In this document: piece by piece, positions 44,145 to 56,270 of the stretch
Layout: every line of letters starts with the position of its first letter
Numbering within the stretch: the stretch's first letter is position 1
Assembly: GCA_012032555.1 (NCBI GenBank)
Contig: JAAUSR010000001.1
Coordinates: 1 to 64,000, forward strand
DNA length: 64,000 bases
Source: Thioploca sp.
GTDB lineage: Bacteria > Pseudomonadota > Gammaproteobacteria > Beggiatoales > Beggiatoaceae
Direction of reading: 5' to 3'
Notes under the pieces: generated by a model
What the model was told of the DNA's origin: nothing
Database searches by the model: none
Seen by the model: the letters and a program-made list of their open reading frames with translations, nothing else
Translations under genes and position numbers: made by a program

Positions 44145-45551
44145 TTACCGAATAAGCGGACCTAAAAAGCGGGCTAATTCTGTCACAGTTAACTGTGGAT
44201 CATCTGTCGCCACCAGTTTGAAAGTCACTTCCGTGCTCGGTTTAAGTATATTAGCGCGATTAGCTAATAAACTTAGCGAAATATCTTCTACCGTACCGGC
44301 ATTAACGATAACGGGTTGGTATTTGCTCAATTGGAGTCCTTTAATGCCACTGACCGTAATTTCATAACGATGTGATTTATTGTCCATATTCATCATTTTT
44401 AAAGTATAAACATTTTCAATTAAACCGGTTGCCGTTTCTCTAAATAAGCTATTACGGTCTCGAATGACATCGACTTGAATAAGAACGCGGGTACTAATCG
44501 CATAAATTAAACCAATAAATAAAGCCAATAAAATACCACCATAAACAAAAATTCGCGGACGCAATACCTGAGTCGGAATACCATTAAGTGAATTTTCTGT
44601 GGTATAACGGACCAAACCGCGTGGATAATTCATTTTATCCATAATTTCATCGCAGGCATCAATACAAGCTGAACAACTAATGCATTGATATTGCAAGCCA
44701 TCACGGATATCAATGCCAACCGGGCAAACTTGGACACACATCGTACAGTTAATACAATCACCTAGTCCTTGCGCTTTGGGAGCCACTTTGCGTTTTCTAG
44801 CTCCACGTGGTTCGCCTCGTTTTTCGTCGTAGGCAATAATCAGCGTTTCCTTATCAAACATAGCGCTTTGGAAACGTGCATAAGGACACATATAGGTGCA
44901 AATTTGCTCCCGTAACCAACCGGCATTACCATAAGTAGCCAAACTATAAAATAATAACCAGAAAGTTTCCCAACCACCGAGGTTAAGGCTAATAACACCT
45001 TGACCCAATTCACGGATGGGCGTGAAATACCCGACAAAGGTAAAACCGGTCCACACCGCAAAAGTGAGCCATAAGAAATGTTTAGTTGTTTTAATGCGAA
45101 ATTTACGCAATGTCAAAGGAGCTTGGTCCAGTTTTATTTGTTGAGAACGATTACCTTCCGTTAACCGTTCTAGCCACAAGAACGAATCGGTCCAAATAGT
45201 TTGTGGACAAGCAAAACCACACCAAAGTCGACCCGCTAAAGTGGTAAAGAAAAATAAACTTATTCCGGCAATAATTAATAAAAACGCTAAATAAATAAAA
45301 TCTTGTGGCCAGAAAGTAAGACCAAACACATGAAACTGCCGTCCTGGTAAATCGAACAATATAGCTTGTCGATTATCCCATTGGAGCCAAGGGAACAGGT
45401 AATACATACCCAATAAAACTATACCACTCAATGCTTTGAGACGACTAAAAAAGCCAAAGGCTATCCGAGGATATATTTTCTTATGCTTAGCGTAAAGACT
45501 TGGTTCTTCATCGATCGAAGTCGGGTTTGCTTTGATTGCGACTGCTTTCAT
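44145..45551 (-). CDS. ccoG: Cytochrome c oxidase accessory protein CcoG (FixG/RdxA)
   Basis: A 468-aa polytopic membrane ferredoxin. Five or six transmembrane helices in the N-terminal 220 residues, GFACPQTIWTDSFLWLERLT, then two 4Fe-4S clusters (CINCTMCVQVCPVGIDIRDG and CISCSACIDACDEIM), another helix, and a C-terminal periplasmic Ig-like domain. CcoG reduces copper for delivery to the cbb3 oxidase. It is followed by fixH. The promoter should lie in the divergent gap shared with ilvB. Confidence 0.95.
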   Translation of the reverse strand: MKAVAIKANPTSIDEEPSLYAKHKKIYPRIAFGFFSRLKALSGIVLLGMYYLFPWLQWDNRQAILFDLPGRQFHVFGLTFWPQDFIYLAFLLIIAGISLFFFTTLAGRLWCGFACPQTIWTDSFLWLERLTEGNRSQQIKLDQAPLTLRKFRIKTTKHFLWLTFAVWTGFTFVGYFTPIRELGQGVISLNLGGWETFWLLFYSLATYGNAGWLREQICTYMCPYARFQSAMFDKETLIIAYDEKRGEPRGARKRKVAPKAQGLGDCINCTMCVQVCPVGIDIRDGLQYQCISCSACIDACDEIMDKMNYPRGLVRYTTENSLNGIPTQVLRPRIFVYGGILLALFIGLIYAISTRVLIQVDVIRDRNSLFRETATGLIENVYTLKMMNMDNKSHRYEITVSGIKGLQLSKYQPVIVNAGTVEDISLSLLANRANILKPSTEVTFKLVATDDPQLTVTELARFLGPLIR

Positions 45552-46086
45552 ATCATTTTGAAATTAAAGTTGATATTTAGATTATTTAAGGTTGTTATTT
45601 CCAAGATTTAATTAAGAAATATTTAGTAATAAATAATGGCTTTATATTAAAATTATGTCGTTAATTTATTTTTCGTTATAGTTAACCGGTTATTTGGGTC
45701 TAGTTAAAAATGAATCACTTTTTATCATTTAAAAAACGGCGTTTTTTGAATGAGGGCTGGTGTATAAATCAATTGTGTATTAGCATTTGCTCATAAATAA
45801 TATTGTAAGCTGTTTTGTTTTATTCTTAAAGCAGCGTTCTAAGCATTTTTACATGCGCCTTTACAAGGCCATAGACGTTTCTTCAGCATAATGATTTAAG
45901 CTCATGATAATATAAAAATTTTTAAAATAAACTCAGTTTATCCACCTAATTATTATCACAATTAATTTTTTAATGATAACGGATAACTGAATAAGCTTGG
46001 TATTTTTTACTATTTGCGCTTTAATATAAGCTAAATTTTCCGTAATATACTCACTATTTCTATTGCTTTTAGAGGAATAAAAACAA
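45552..46086. other. Divergent intergenic between ccoG and ilvB
   Basis: 535 bp, very AT-rich. No gene seen. I looked for an FNR-type TTGAT-N4-ATCAA box before ccoG and saw only an imperfect TTGATATTTAGAT near 45570. No leucine- or valine-rich leader peptide typical of ilv attenuators was found before ilvB. Confidence 0.45.
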
Positions 46087-47819
46087 ATGAATGTGGCCAA
46101 TAAACTTGAAATGATGACTGGTGCTGACATTCTGATGAATTGTTTAGTAGCTGAAGGAGTTGAGTTTGTATTTGGCTATCCTGGTGGCTCGGTATTACAT
46201 ATTTATGATGCCATGTTTAAACAAAACCAAATACGACATATTCTCGTTCGTCATGAGCAAGGCGCTACCCATGCCGCTGATGGTTATGCGCGTTCAACTG
46301 GCAAACCTGGCGTAGTACTGGTCACTTCCGGACCCGGTGCCACTAACGCCATTACCGGTATTGCGACGGCTTATATGGATTCTATTCCGTTGGTTATTAT
46401 TACTGGACAAGTGCCTACCCAATTAATCGGCAATGATGCTTTTCAAGAAGTCGATTCCGTGGGGATATCTCGTCCTTGTGTTAAACATAATTTTTTAGTC
46501 AACGATGTGAATAAATTAGCTATCACCGTTAAGAAGGCTTTTCATATTGCTACAACAGGCGCCCGGGGCCGGTACTAATCGATATTCCTAAAGATGTCAC
46601 TGCTAAAAAAGCGCTCTTTGAGTATCCAGAAACCCTAGATATGCGTTCTTATAAACCGGTATTAAGCGGGCATCCGGGTCAAATTCGGCGGGCGGTGGAC
46701 TTAATTTTATCCGCTAAATGCCCTATTATCTATACGGGTGGTGGAGTGATATTAGGTAATGGTTCCGAAGCCCTCACCCAATTGACGCATTTATTAGGCG
46801 TTCCTATCACCCAAACTTTAATGGGATTAGGCTCTTATCCGGCAACTGATCCGCAATTTCTCGGCATGCTTGGTATGCACGGGACTTATGAAGCCAACAT
46901 GGCTATGCATGAATGTGATGTGCTTATGGCTATTGGCGCGCGTTTTGATGATAGAGTTACTGGTGAACTCGAGAAATTTTGTCCTGATGCCAAAATTATC
47001 CATGTGGATGTGGATCCTTCCTCGATTTCTAAAAACGTGAAGGTTGATATTCCCATCGTAGGTGCAGTGGGTCAAGTGTTAAATGATATGATTCAGGCGA
47101 TTAACGAAACTGGACGTAAACCCGATTCCGACGCCTTAGCCGCTTGGTGGGAAAAAATTAATGCTTGGCGTGCCACCAAATGTTTACGTTATGACCATAA
47201 CAGTCCCTTGATTAAACCTCAAGCTGTGGTTGAAAAACTCTACGAATTAACCCAAGGAGAAGTATTTATCACTTCTGACGTTGGTCAACATCAAATGTTT
47301 GTTGCCCAATTTTACAAATTTACTAAACCGCGTCGCTGGATTAATTCTGGGGGGTTAGGCACAATGGGTTTTGGTTTACCCGCTGCTATGGGTGTGCAAT
47401 TAGCTCATCCGAATGATACCGTTATTTGTGTCACTGGTGAAGCGAGTATTCAGATGTGTATTCAGGAACTGTCTACTTGTAAACAATTTGATTTACCGAT
47501 TAAAATTATTAATTTAAACAATCGCTACATGGGAATGGTGCGGCAGTGGCAAGAAATGTTTTATGACAAACGTTATTCACATTCTTACGTAGATGCCTTG
47601 CCAGATTTCATGAAATTAGCAGAAGCTTACGGACATATCGGCATACGCATTGAAAACCCCGCTGATGTAGAAGGGGCACTGAAAGAAGGTTTAGCCATAA
47701 AAGATCGGCTAGTTTTTATGGACTTTATCATTGATCAAGGTGAAAACGTGTATCCCATGGTGGCCGCTGGTAAAGGGCAACATGAAATGGTGTTATCCCC
47801 ACTAAGAGAGTTAGCTTAA
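46087..47819 (+). CDS. ilvB: Acetolactate synthase large subunit (one-base frameshift)
   Basis: Thiamine-diphosphate enzyme that makes acetolactate or acetohydroxybutyrate in branched-chain amino acid synthesis. N-terminal part: [15 protein letters not shown], the catalytic Glu in [15 protein letters not shown] and [18 protein letters not shown]-terminal part: ThDP site [14 protein letters not shown] and a GDG-like VTGEASIQM (here GEA rather than GDG). The frame breaks near 46560: GGCGCCCGGGGCC would read [15 protein letters not shown] if one more C were present. ilvN and ilvC are intact and the enzyme is central, so a sequence error is the likeliest cause. AGAGG upstream of the ATG; ilvN starts 2 bp after. 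Confidence 0.92.
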
Positions 47820-47821
47820 TC

Positions 47822-48316
47822 ATGCGTCATACAATTTCTATTTTACTCGAAAACGAAGCCGGTGCTTTATCACGGGTCGCCGGTTTATTCTCCGCTCGTG
47901 GTTATAATATTGAATCTTTGACGGTAGCACCCACTGAAGATCCTTCCATTTCGAGAATGACACTGGTCACGAGAGGTTCAGACAACATTATTGAACAAAT
48001 AACTAAGCAACTTAATAAATTAGTTGATGTTATTAAACTCATTGATCTAACAGAAGGTAGTCACATTGAAAGGGAACTCTTGTTAGTTAAAGTCAAAGCG
48101 GCAACTGCTCATCAACGTGAAGAGATTAAGCGGTTAGTCGATATTTTTCGGGGTCGAATTATTGATGTGGCTGAAGGTAATTATACCATTGAGATGACGG
48201 GTACTGGTGATAAAGTTGATGCTTTTATTAAAGCCATTGAAGCCCCATTGATTGTTGAAGTAGTGCGTTCTGGGGTTTCCGGAATTGGCAGAGGTAACAA
48301 AAGTTTACATTTATAA
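47822..48316 (+). CDS. ilvN: Acetolactate synthase small (regulatory) subunit
   Basis: A 164-aa protein with an N-terminal ACT domain (MRHTISILLENEAGALSRVA, GLFSARGYNIESLTVAPTED) and the C-terminal ALS_ss_C domain. It activates the large subunit and confers valine feedback inhibition. Starts immediately after ilvB. Confidence 0.96.
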   Translation: MRHTISILLENEAGALSRVAGLFSARGYNIESLTVAPTEDPSISRMTLVTRGSDNIIEQITKQLNKLVDVIKLIDLTEGSHIERELLLVKVKAATAHQREEIKRLVDIFRGRIIDVAEGNYTIEMTGTGDKVDAFIKAIEAPLIVEVVRSGVSGIGRGNKSLHL

Positions 48317-48352
48317 AGTTGCCGATTCTCATTCTAAACACTGTAAATGTAT

Positions 48353-48374
48353 GGGCGAGCTGGTAGGTTCGCCC
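48353..48374 (+). terminator. Hairpin after ilvN, possible terminator
   Basis: GGGCGA (48353-48358) pairs with TCGCCC (48369-48374), followed by TAACTTT. Weak T-run. It may separate ilvBN from the ATPase module. Confidence 0.45.
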
Positions 48375-48409
48375 TAACTTTAAAATAAATATATATAATT
48401 AGGTTATTA

Positions 48410-49759
48410 GTGGAAATTAAGATAGAAAACTTAGGTCCAATAGCTAGCGGAAAACTTGACTTATCTAAAGACTTAATAGTCTTTACGGGGCCAAATAATA
48501 GCGGGAAATCTTATTTAGCTTATTTGATTTATGGATTATATAAAATAGGAGAACTTCATGAACGCTATGAAGTTGCAACAAAATTTGAATCAGCTTTGCA
48601 AATAGAAGATACCGATTTAAGCGTTTTTGATTTAAGAAAGGCAATTCTAAACAATTATCAGCTATTTTTTAAATTAATTAATGAAACGATAACGCCACGG
48701 CTAATGTTAGAAATATTCTCCTCTAGAAAGATAATACCATCTGTAAAAATTACCCAACCCAGTCAAATTAATTTTAGTCAAGATGGTGTGGCTCGAATTG
48801 AATTCAAAAATGAGGAAGCTTGGTCGGTTTCTAAACAAGGTAATCTTAAACTTATTCAAAAAGGATTAAGCTTTGCTGAAAGACAAGCATTTATAAAAAG
48901 CCAGCTATCTTACTATCTTTTTAAGCTATTGCTTCCAAGTGCTATCTATTTTTTTCCGGCTGAACGTACCGCGATTAACTTTTTGGCCAAAGAGATCTTT
49001 AGAGAAAGATCCGTAAAATTAGATAAACTATCTCATTCTTTAATACTATCGAAACCAAAGTCTATACTAGAAATCTTGGACAAAGAAAATATTGAAAAGT
49101 ATTTAGTTCCCCGTTATCCATTAGCAATTCATGATTATTTATATTTTGTCAATGATCTAGCTAATCTATCAAAAAATGAAAGTGAGTTTGCCAACTTCGC
49201 TGATGAGATTGAAAACTTACTATTACAAGGCCAAATTGCTATTTCAGGATATGGTAATATCGAATTTATACCACAAAATAGTCAACAAACTCTAGAATTA
49301 CCTATTTCTTCATCACTGATTAAATCCTTATCTAGTTTAGTGTTCTATTTTAGGCATATGGCGCAACCTAATGATATTATCATGATAGATGAACCCGAAT
49401 TAAATCTACATCCAAATAATCAGCGGATGGTAGCGAGAATTTTTGCTAAAGCGGTTAATAAAGGTTTCAAAGTCATTTTAAGTACTCACAGTGATTATAT
49501 TATCAAAGAACTTAACAATCTTATCATGTTAAATAAATCGGCTATCACTGATTTAGCCACAATCTCAGCAGATTATGGTTATGAAATCGATTCGATTTTA
49601 GATAAAAATAAGGTAGGCGCTTACTGGTTTGGCAATAACACTATCGAACCTATCGAAGTTGCGGATACTGGTTTTAGCGTTAAAACGATAGATGCGACGA
49701 TTGATCAATTGGATAACACCACAGAAAACCTTTATTACCAACTTTTTGAAACAGCATGA
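48410..49759 (+). CDS. OLD/RecF-like AAA ATPase of a two-gene module inserted in the ilv operon
   Basis: A 449-aa cytoplasmic ATPase starting at GTG. Walker A GPNNSGKS at residues 27-34 inside a RecF/OLD-type N-terminus (IKIENLGPIASGKLDL), a coiled central region, then the signature-like SLIKSLSSLVFYFRH, Walker B IIMIDEPELNLHPNNQR and the H-loop VILSTHSDYIIKELNN. This is the AAA_15/AAA_21 architecture common in antiphage and other conflict systems (RloA, PARIS AriA, Gabija-like ATPases), but no TOPRIM or nuclease domain is fused. It is coupled to the next gene by a 4-bp overlap and splits the usual ilvN-ilvC adjacency. Confidence 0.8.
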   Translation: MEIKIENLGPIASGKLDLSKDLIVFTGPNNSGKSYLAYLIYGLYKIGELHERYEVATKFESALQIEDTDLSVFDLRKAILNNYQLFFKLINETITPRLMLEIFSSRKIIPSVKITQPSQINFSQDGVARIEFKNEEAWSVSKQGNLKLIQKGLSFAERQAFIKSQLSYYLFKLLLPSAIYFFPAERTAINFLAKEIFRERSVKLDKLSHSLILSKPKSILEILDKENIEKYLVPRYPLAIHDYLYFVNDLANLSKNESEFANFADEIENLLLQGQIAISGYGNIEFIPQNSQQTLELPISSSLIKSLSSLVFYFRHMAQPNDIIMIDEPELNLHPNNQRMVARIFAKAVNKGFKVILSTHSDYIIKELNNLIMLNKSAITDLATISADYGYEIDSILDKNKVGAYWFGNNTIEPIEVADTGFSVKTIDATIDQLDNTTENLYYQLFETA

Positions 49760-50208
49760 TAGCCGTATTACCACTTTTAAAAGAAGCCATTGCGCCACCA
49801 TTTCATTATGCTGAAGATAAAGGTAATATCATTACTTTACATGAATCGCAACATCAAGCCGAATGTAAATGGGTTAAACTGAGGAAAACGCATACCCAAA
49901 CTTTTACCATAAAACTCGATAAAGAAATAGACATTCACCCACTATTAGCTCCAATTAAAGAATTAAAAATAAAATGTGACTATATTATTTTTTGTCAACA
50001 AGAAAATGATTTTTATACATTGTTAATAAAAATGAAATCTAACAATTCAACGGGTTGGCTAAAACAAACTCAAGCGGGAGAAATCATCTCTCACTATTTA
50101 ATTAAAATGATAGAAAATCACTCAGAATTTTCAATTCTAGCACATTTAAAATTTCGTCATATACTCTTTAGTAATCAAGTCACTATAAAAAAAGACTACG
50201 GCGAATAA
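49756..50208 (+). CDS. Small partner protein of the AAA ATPase, unknown
   Basis: A 150-aa soluble protein whose start overlaps the ATPase stop (ATGA). I do not recognise a family. The middle region KCDYIIFCQQENDFYTLLIK followed by MKS has the spacing of a PD-(D/E)XK core (an Asp, then a strand ending x-x-K), but the usual Glu/Asp before the x-Lys is replaced by Lys, so it may be a degenerate nuclease fold acting as sensor or binder. A helix GEIISHYLIKMIENHSEF follows. Ends 139 bp before ilvC. Confidence 0.6.
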   Translation: MIAVLPLLKEAIAPPFHYAEDKGNIITLHESQHQAECKWVKLRKTHTQTFTIKLDKEIDIHPLLAPIKELKIKCDYIIFCQQENDFYTLLIKMKSNNSTGWLKQTQAGEIISHYLIKMIENHSEFSILAHLKFRHILFSNQVTIKKDYGE

Positions 50209-50320
50209 AAGTTTCCAGTATGATAAACACCAGATGAAAAATATTCTTTTCACTCGTAAGCCTTGTAATACTGATTATCCTGATTTAGCGATTTTTCTAA
50301 GATAAATTTAACTAAAATAA

Positions 50321-51364
<1,044 letters not shown>

Positions 51365-51508
51365 ATTTTCTGTATTAAGTTCTGCTTTTCAGTATGGTAA
51401 AAGCAGAAAATTAAATATTGGTTGAGTTAAATTGAGGTATGCCCAATTATTGTTGGTATTGATCGGACTATGAATTTTACCACTAATTTTAATTACAATT
51501 AATGTGCT

Positions 51509-52330
51509 ATGTCTGATGAAATAGACCGGCCTGATAAACCTAAGCGGCGGCGTGGTATCTATCTGTTACCTAATCTGTTCACCACAGCCGCTTTATTTTC
51601 CGGTTTTTATGCCATTGTCGCGGCCATTAATAATCGGTTTGAAGCGGCAGCGATTGCGATTTTCATCGCGATGATTCTAGATGGGATTGATGGACGAGTA
51701 GCGCGCCTAACTAACACCCAAAGTGCTTTTGGAGCGGAGTATGATAGCTTATCCGATCTAGTTTGTTTTGGGATTGCGCCGGCTTTATTGATGTATGAGT
51801 GGTCCTTATCTAGTTTAGCGGCAGTATCTAACCTATTTGGTAAGATTGGTTGGTTAGCCGCTTTTATTTATACTGCCGCTACTGCACTGCGTTTAGCTCG
51901 CTTTAATACGCAAGTCGGTAAAGTGGATAAAGCGCATTTTCAGGGATTAGCAAGTCCGTCAGCGGCAGCAGTTATGGCTGGTTTTGTGTGGCTGAGTACC
52001 GATCACCAGCTTGACGGCACGGTTTTAGCGGTACCAGCTCTTATTATTACCGTTGCCACTGGTGCCTTGATGGTAAGTAATATTCGCTATCGGAGTTTTA
52101 AAGAACTCGATCTAAAAGGCCCGGTTCCCTTTGTCAAAGTCTTGAGTGTGGTTATGTTATTTGTGCTTATTTCGATTAGTCCACCACAAATTTTATTTGT
52201 TAGTTTTTTACTTTATGCTATTTCTGGCCCGGTTTTCACCTTAATACAATTACGCAAACATCGTGCTGCTCGCTTTACTGTTGATAATCCTAATTCTACT
52301 TTACGTAAACGCTCTGCTGCTGATGATTGA
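51509..52330 (+). CDS. pssA: CDP-diacylglycerol-serine O-phosphatidyltransferase
   Basis: A 273-aa integral membrane enzyme making phosphatidylserine, the precursor of phosphatidylethanolamine. The CDP-alcohol phosphotransferase signature is visible as DGRVARLTNTQSAFGAEYD followed by SLSD, with about seven transmembrane helices. It belongs to the long PssA type found after ilvC in several gammaproteobacteria, which matches its position here. Confidence 0.93.
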   Translation: MSDEIDRPDKPKRRRGIYLLPNLFTTAALFSGFYAIVAAINNRFEAAAIAIFIAMILDGIDGRVARLTNTQSAFGAEYDSLSDLVCFGIAPALLMYEWSLSSLAAVSNLFGKIGWLAAFIYTAATALRLARFNTQVGKVDKAHFQGLASPSAAAVMAGFVWLSTDHQLDGTVLAVPALIITVATGALMVSNIRYRSFKELDLKGPVPFVKVLSVVMLFVLISISPPQILFVSFLLYAISGPVFTLIQLRKHRAARFTVDNPNSTLRKRSAADD

Positions 52331-52408
52331 TTTTATTGTCGGGTGTAAAAATATCTATTGCTCTGAAAAAAGAATGCGAGATCGAACATCATTAAGTTAA
52401 CAACCAAC

Positions 52409-55400
52409 ATGTTGCTCAAATTAATAAACCATCTCGTTTCTAGAATTTCTGGCAAAGCTCATATTCGAGTGATCCTTATTGTCCCGTTTATGTTCCAAAT
52501 TATTATAGCGGTTGGACTAACCGGCTATTTTTCCTTTCGGAATGGACAAGAAGCGATCAATGATTTAGTTACTCAGTTGCATACAGAAATCAATGCCCGG
52601 ATTGAACAATATATCAATTCCTACCTAGAAATTCCTTCTTTGGTGGTAAATATTAATGCCAATGCTATTCGTAATAATCAGCTAGATTTGAATCAGTTAC
52701 GGAGTTGGTTACCACACTTAATTAAACAAAGTCAAGTATTTAGTTCTTTAAGTTATATTTATTTTGGCAATGAACAAGGTAACTATATTGCATTACAACG
52801 ACTAGACGGTAGTGGTTTAGCTTATAATTTGAAAGATAATAATACCGGTGGTTTCATGCAAGACTATCACCTTGATGAGGAAGGTTATTCTATCGATTTA
52901 CACAATCCTCAACAATATGATCCACGGTTACGCCCTTGGTATCAGTCAGCTGTTCAAGCCGTCGACCAGTTTGGACTGAAATTTACCAATTTATCGGTTC
53001 TAAAGGGACAGAGCAATTAGGAATGAGTTTTGTTTATCCTTATTTCGATGAAAATGGGGTGTTACAAGGCGTATTAGGCTCAGATTTTACTTTATCCAAG
53101 ATTAGCGAATTTTTACGGAGCGTTAAAATCGGTAAAACTGGAAAAACTTTTATTGTCGAACGTTCTGGTTTATTGGTCGGTGGTTCCTTTCCTTATCCGT
53201 CTTTTGATGAAAATAAACGCCGCTTAAAAGCATTTGATGTGGATGATCGTTTGATTCAAGCCACAGCAAAATACCTAGTTGATTATTATGGTAATTTTAC
53301 TCAAATTACGCAAACAAGGGAATTACGTTTTGCAGCGAATGGTGAACGACAACGTGTTCGGGTTTCTCCATTTAAAAACAAATTTAATCTGGATTGGCTG
53401 ATTATTGTGGTGGTTCCAGAAGCAGATTTCATGGAACAAATCAATATTAATACCCGCACCACCTTAATACTGACTTTAATTGCCTTAGTTCTAGCTACTT
53501 TAATTGGTGTCTTTACTTCTAAATGGATTGTCAGTCCTATTTTACGCCTTAATGATGCCGCTAAGAAGTTAGCTAATGGTGACTGGGACCAAATTTTACC
53601 AGTAGGACGTGCTGATGAATTAGGTGAATTAGCTAATTCATTCAATAGTATGGCCAAACAGTTAAAAGCGTCTTTTCAGACTTTAGAGACCAAAAATCAA
53701 GATTTACAACGCTTAGATCAATTAAAAAATGAATTCCTAGCGAATACTTCTCATGAATTACGAACTCCACTCAATGGGATTATTGGTATTGCTGATTCTC
53801 TGTTAGATGGTGCTACCGGGCCATTACCAGAGCAAACTCGAGCTAATTTAGCCATGATTGTGGTTAGTGGTCGGCGTTTAGCTAATTTAGTGAATAATAT
53901 TCTCGACTTTTCTAAGCTGCGACATAAAAATATTGAACTGCAACTCAAGTCAGTAAGTATGCGAGAAATTGTTGAAGTCGTCTTTACCTTGAGTCGACCT
54001 CTATTGGGCAAAAAAAATTTACAATTTATTAATGCGATTTCTTCCGATTTACCGCCAGCTTATGCGGATGAAAACCGGTTACAACAAATTTTACACAACT
54101 TAGTGAGTAATGCGATTAAGTTCACAGATAGCGGTTCGATAGAAATAGCGGCTGAAGTCCAAGAAAATTTTTTAGCTATCCAGGTGATTGATACCGGTAT
54201 TGGCATCGCCGAAAATAAAATCGGGAGTATTTTTGAATCTTTTGAACAAGGAGATGGCTCAACAGCTCGGCTCTATGGAGGTACCGGTTTAGGATTAGCG
54301 GTAACTAAACAACTGGTTGAGTTACACGGTGGGCAAATTACGGTTCAGTCTACTTTAGGCCAAGGCTCTAGCTTTACTTTCACTTTACCAACGGCCTCCC
54401 AAGCAGTAGAGAGTCTCTCCTTAGATGAATTTACACCGAGTCGAGAATCTTTAGTGATTCAAAGTTTATCCGCACAGATCTATCCAGATATCACCATTAC
54501 TCCACCGATTCCTTCTAAACAACATGGCTATTTCAAAATTTTGATCGTTGATGATGAGCCGGTTAATTTGCAAGTACTTATTAATCACTTATCATTACAT
54601 AATTATTCAATTACTCAAGCCATGAATGGGTTAGAAGCCTTAGCCATTGTAGAAAAAGGTTACCAGCCGGACTTAGTCTTGTTGGATGTCATGATGCCGA
54701 AAATGACTGGATATGAGGTTTGTCAAAAATTACGAGAAAAATTTCCGATTAATGAATTACCGATTTTAATGTTAACGGCTAAAAATCAAGTTTCTGATTT
54801 AGTTGAAGGATTAGATGCGGGCGCCAATGATTATTTAACCAAACCGGTTTCCAAAAGTGAGTTGATGGCTAGAATCAAAATGCATTTGGAATTATCGAAA
54901 ATTAACATTGCTTATGGTCGTTTTGTCCCACGACAATTTTTACAATTTTTAAATAAGGAAAGTATTGTCGAAGTACAATTAGGTGACCAGGTACAAAAAG
55001 AGATGTCAATTTTGTTTTCTGACATTCGTTCTTTTACGACCTTATCGGAACGCATGACTCCGGAAGACAATTTCCGCTTTATTAATACTTATCTTAGTTG
55101 CATGGAACCCATTATCATTGAACATACTGGATTCATTGACAAATATATTGGTGATGCCATTATGGCTTTGTTTAGCGGTAGTGCTGATGATGCAGTCAAA
55201 GCGGGTATTGATATGTTATGCCAATTAAAAAAGTATAATGAACACCGTGAATTGGTTGGTTATGTTCCGGTTCAAATTGGCATTGGGATTAATACCGGTT
55301 TATTAATGTTAGGTACCGTGGGTGGACAGAAACGAATGGATAGTACAGTTATTAGTGATGCCGTTAATTTAGCTTCACGAATGGAAGGTTTAACTAAAAA

Positions 55401-55737
55401 TTATGGTATACCTTTACTGATTAGTCATCAAACTTATTTAGGATTACTCAACCCCAATGCCTACGCTATCAGGCGAATTGATCAAGTCCAAGTTAAAGGT
55501 AAATCAGAATTAGTAACCGTTTATGAAGTTTTTGAGGCGGATGATCCCGATAGCAAGGCTGCTAAGTTAGCTACTTTAGGACCTTTTATCGAGGCATTAT
55601 CACTTTATGAGGCTAAAGATTTTCTGCCAGCTGCGCAACTCTTTGAAGCTTGTCTGCAACGCAATCCCGCTGATAGTGTCGCTCAAATTTATTTAGAACG
55701 TTGTCGTCTCAATCAGGATTGGAAACCCTTTATTTAG
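52409..55737 (+). CDS. Cache-HAMP-histidine kinase-REC-class III cyclase hybrid (one-base frameshift)
   Basis: About 1110 aa if read through. Transmembrane helix ~23-45; large periplasmic dCache domain (~48-340); second helix ~345-367 (TLIALVLATLIGVF); HAMP; HisKA with NTSHELRTPLNGIIGIAD (phospho-His); HATPase with DENRLQQILHNLVSNAIKF, DTGIGIAE and GGTGLGLAV; REC (IVDDEPVN, LVLLDVMMPKMTG, LTKPVSK); then a class IIIb cyclase (ILFSDIRSF, DKYIGDAIMALF, Lys and Thr base-selecting residues) and a TPR-like tail. Frame 1 ends at 53020, frame 2 opens at 52936; the join lies near 52957-52962, where one extra base gives RPVWTEIYQFIGSKG. The cyclase-plus-tail half is a close paralogue of the SiaD-position cyclase at 1077. 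Confidence 0.9.
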
Positions 55738-55787
55738 AATATTTTTTAACTGACTTTAATGCCGATTGCTACTGAGTTCTAAATGGA

Positions 55788-56270
55788 TTATTCATCTCCG
55801 GCTTCACAAGCAAAATTGTCTTTGCATTCATTGGGTTGTTGTATCGGGTGAGAATCGTTAATTGTTCCAGATAAAAGAGCTGCTACTTGAGGACATAATA
55901 TTTTAGCTGGGGTTTCCCATTGACCATCAAATTCAACCGCTGTTTTAGCATAACAATGACCTTGTTCATCTATTTGAATGTAATAACCAGCCGGTTGATT
56001 ATAAAACCCATTTCTTATCTTCAGGAGTTCTGCATTCGGTTGTGCTAGAAAAATACGTAACGCTTGCTTATCGGTAGTTAATAAAATGGGATAAAATTGA
56101 GAAGTAGCCGAACTGGAGGGATGAAATAATTGGGTTATCAAACTATCAATAACACTGATTGCTCCCCACAGAACTCGCCTCGCTTTACCCGGATCTAACA
56201 GCCAAAGTAACGCATATAGTAAAATAACAGCGAAAATCAAATATTTCCATAGGTTGCTACTTGGCTTCAT
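55788..56270 (-). CDS. Small membrane-anchored protein co-transcribed with ycjXF
   Basis: A 160-aa protein with one N-terminal transmembrane helix (~9-28; YLIFAVILLYALLWLL) and a mixed alpha/beta soluble part with two or three cysteines near the C-terminus. Its ATG overlaps the end of the restored ycjF frame (stop at 56257), so it belongs to the same operon. Not recognised. It might be a new partner of YcjX/YcjF at the envelope. Confidence 0.65.
   Translation of the reverse strand: MKPSSNLWKYLIFAVILLYALLWLLDPGKARRVLWGAISVIDSLITQLFHPSSSATSQFYPILLTTDKQALRIFLAQPNAELLKIRNGFYNQPAGYYIQIDEQGHCYAKTAVEFDGQWETPAKILCPQVAALLSGTINDSHPIQQPNECKDNFACEAGDE

Noticed and set aside
46087-47819. ilvB as a true pseudogene
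   Set aside because: A single missing C restores the whole family sequence, ilvN and ilvC are intact, and many other genes here show the same kind of one-base loss; sequence error is more likely.
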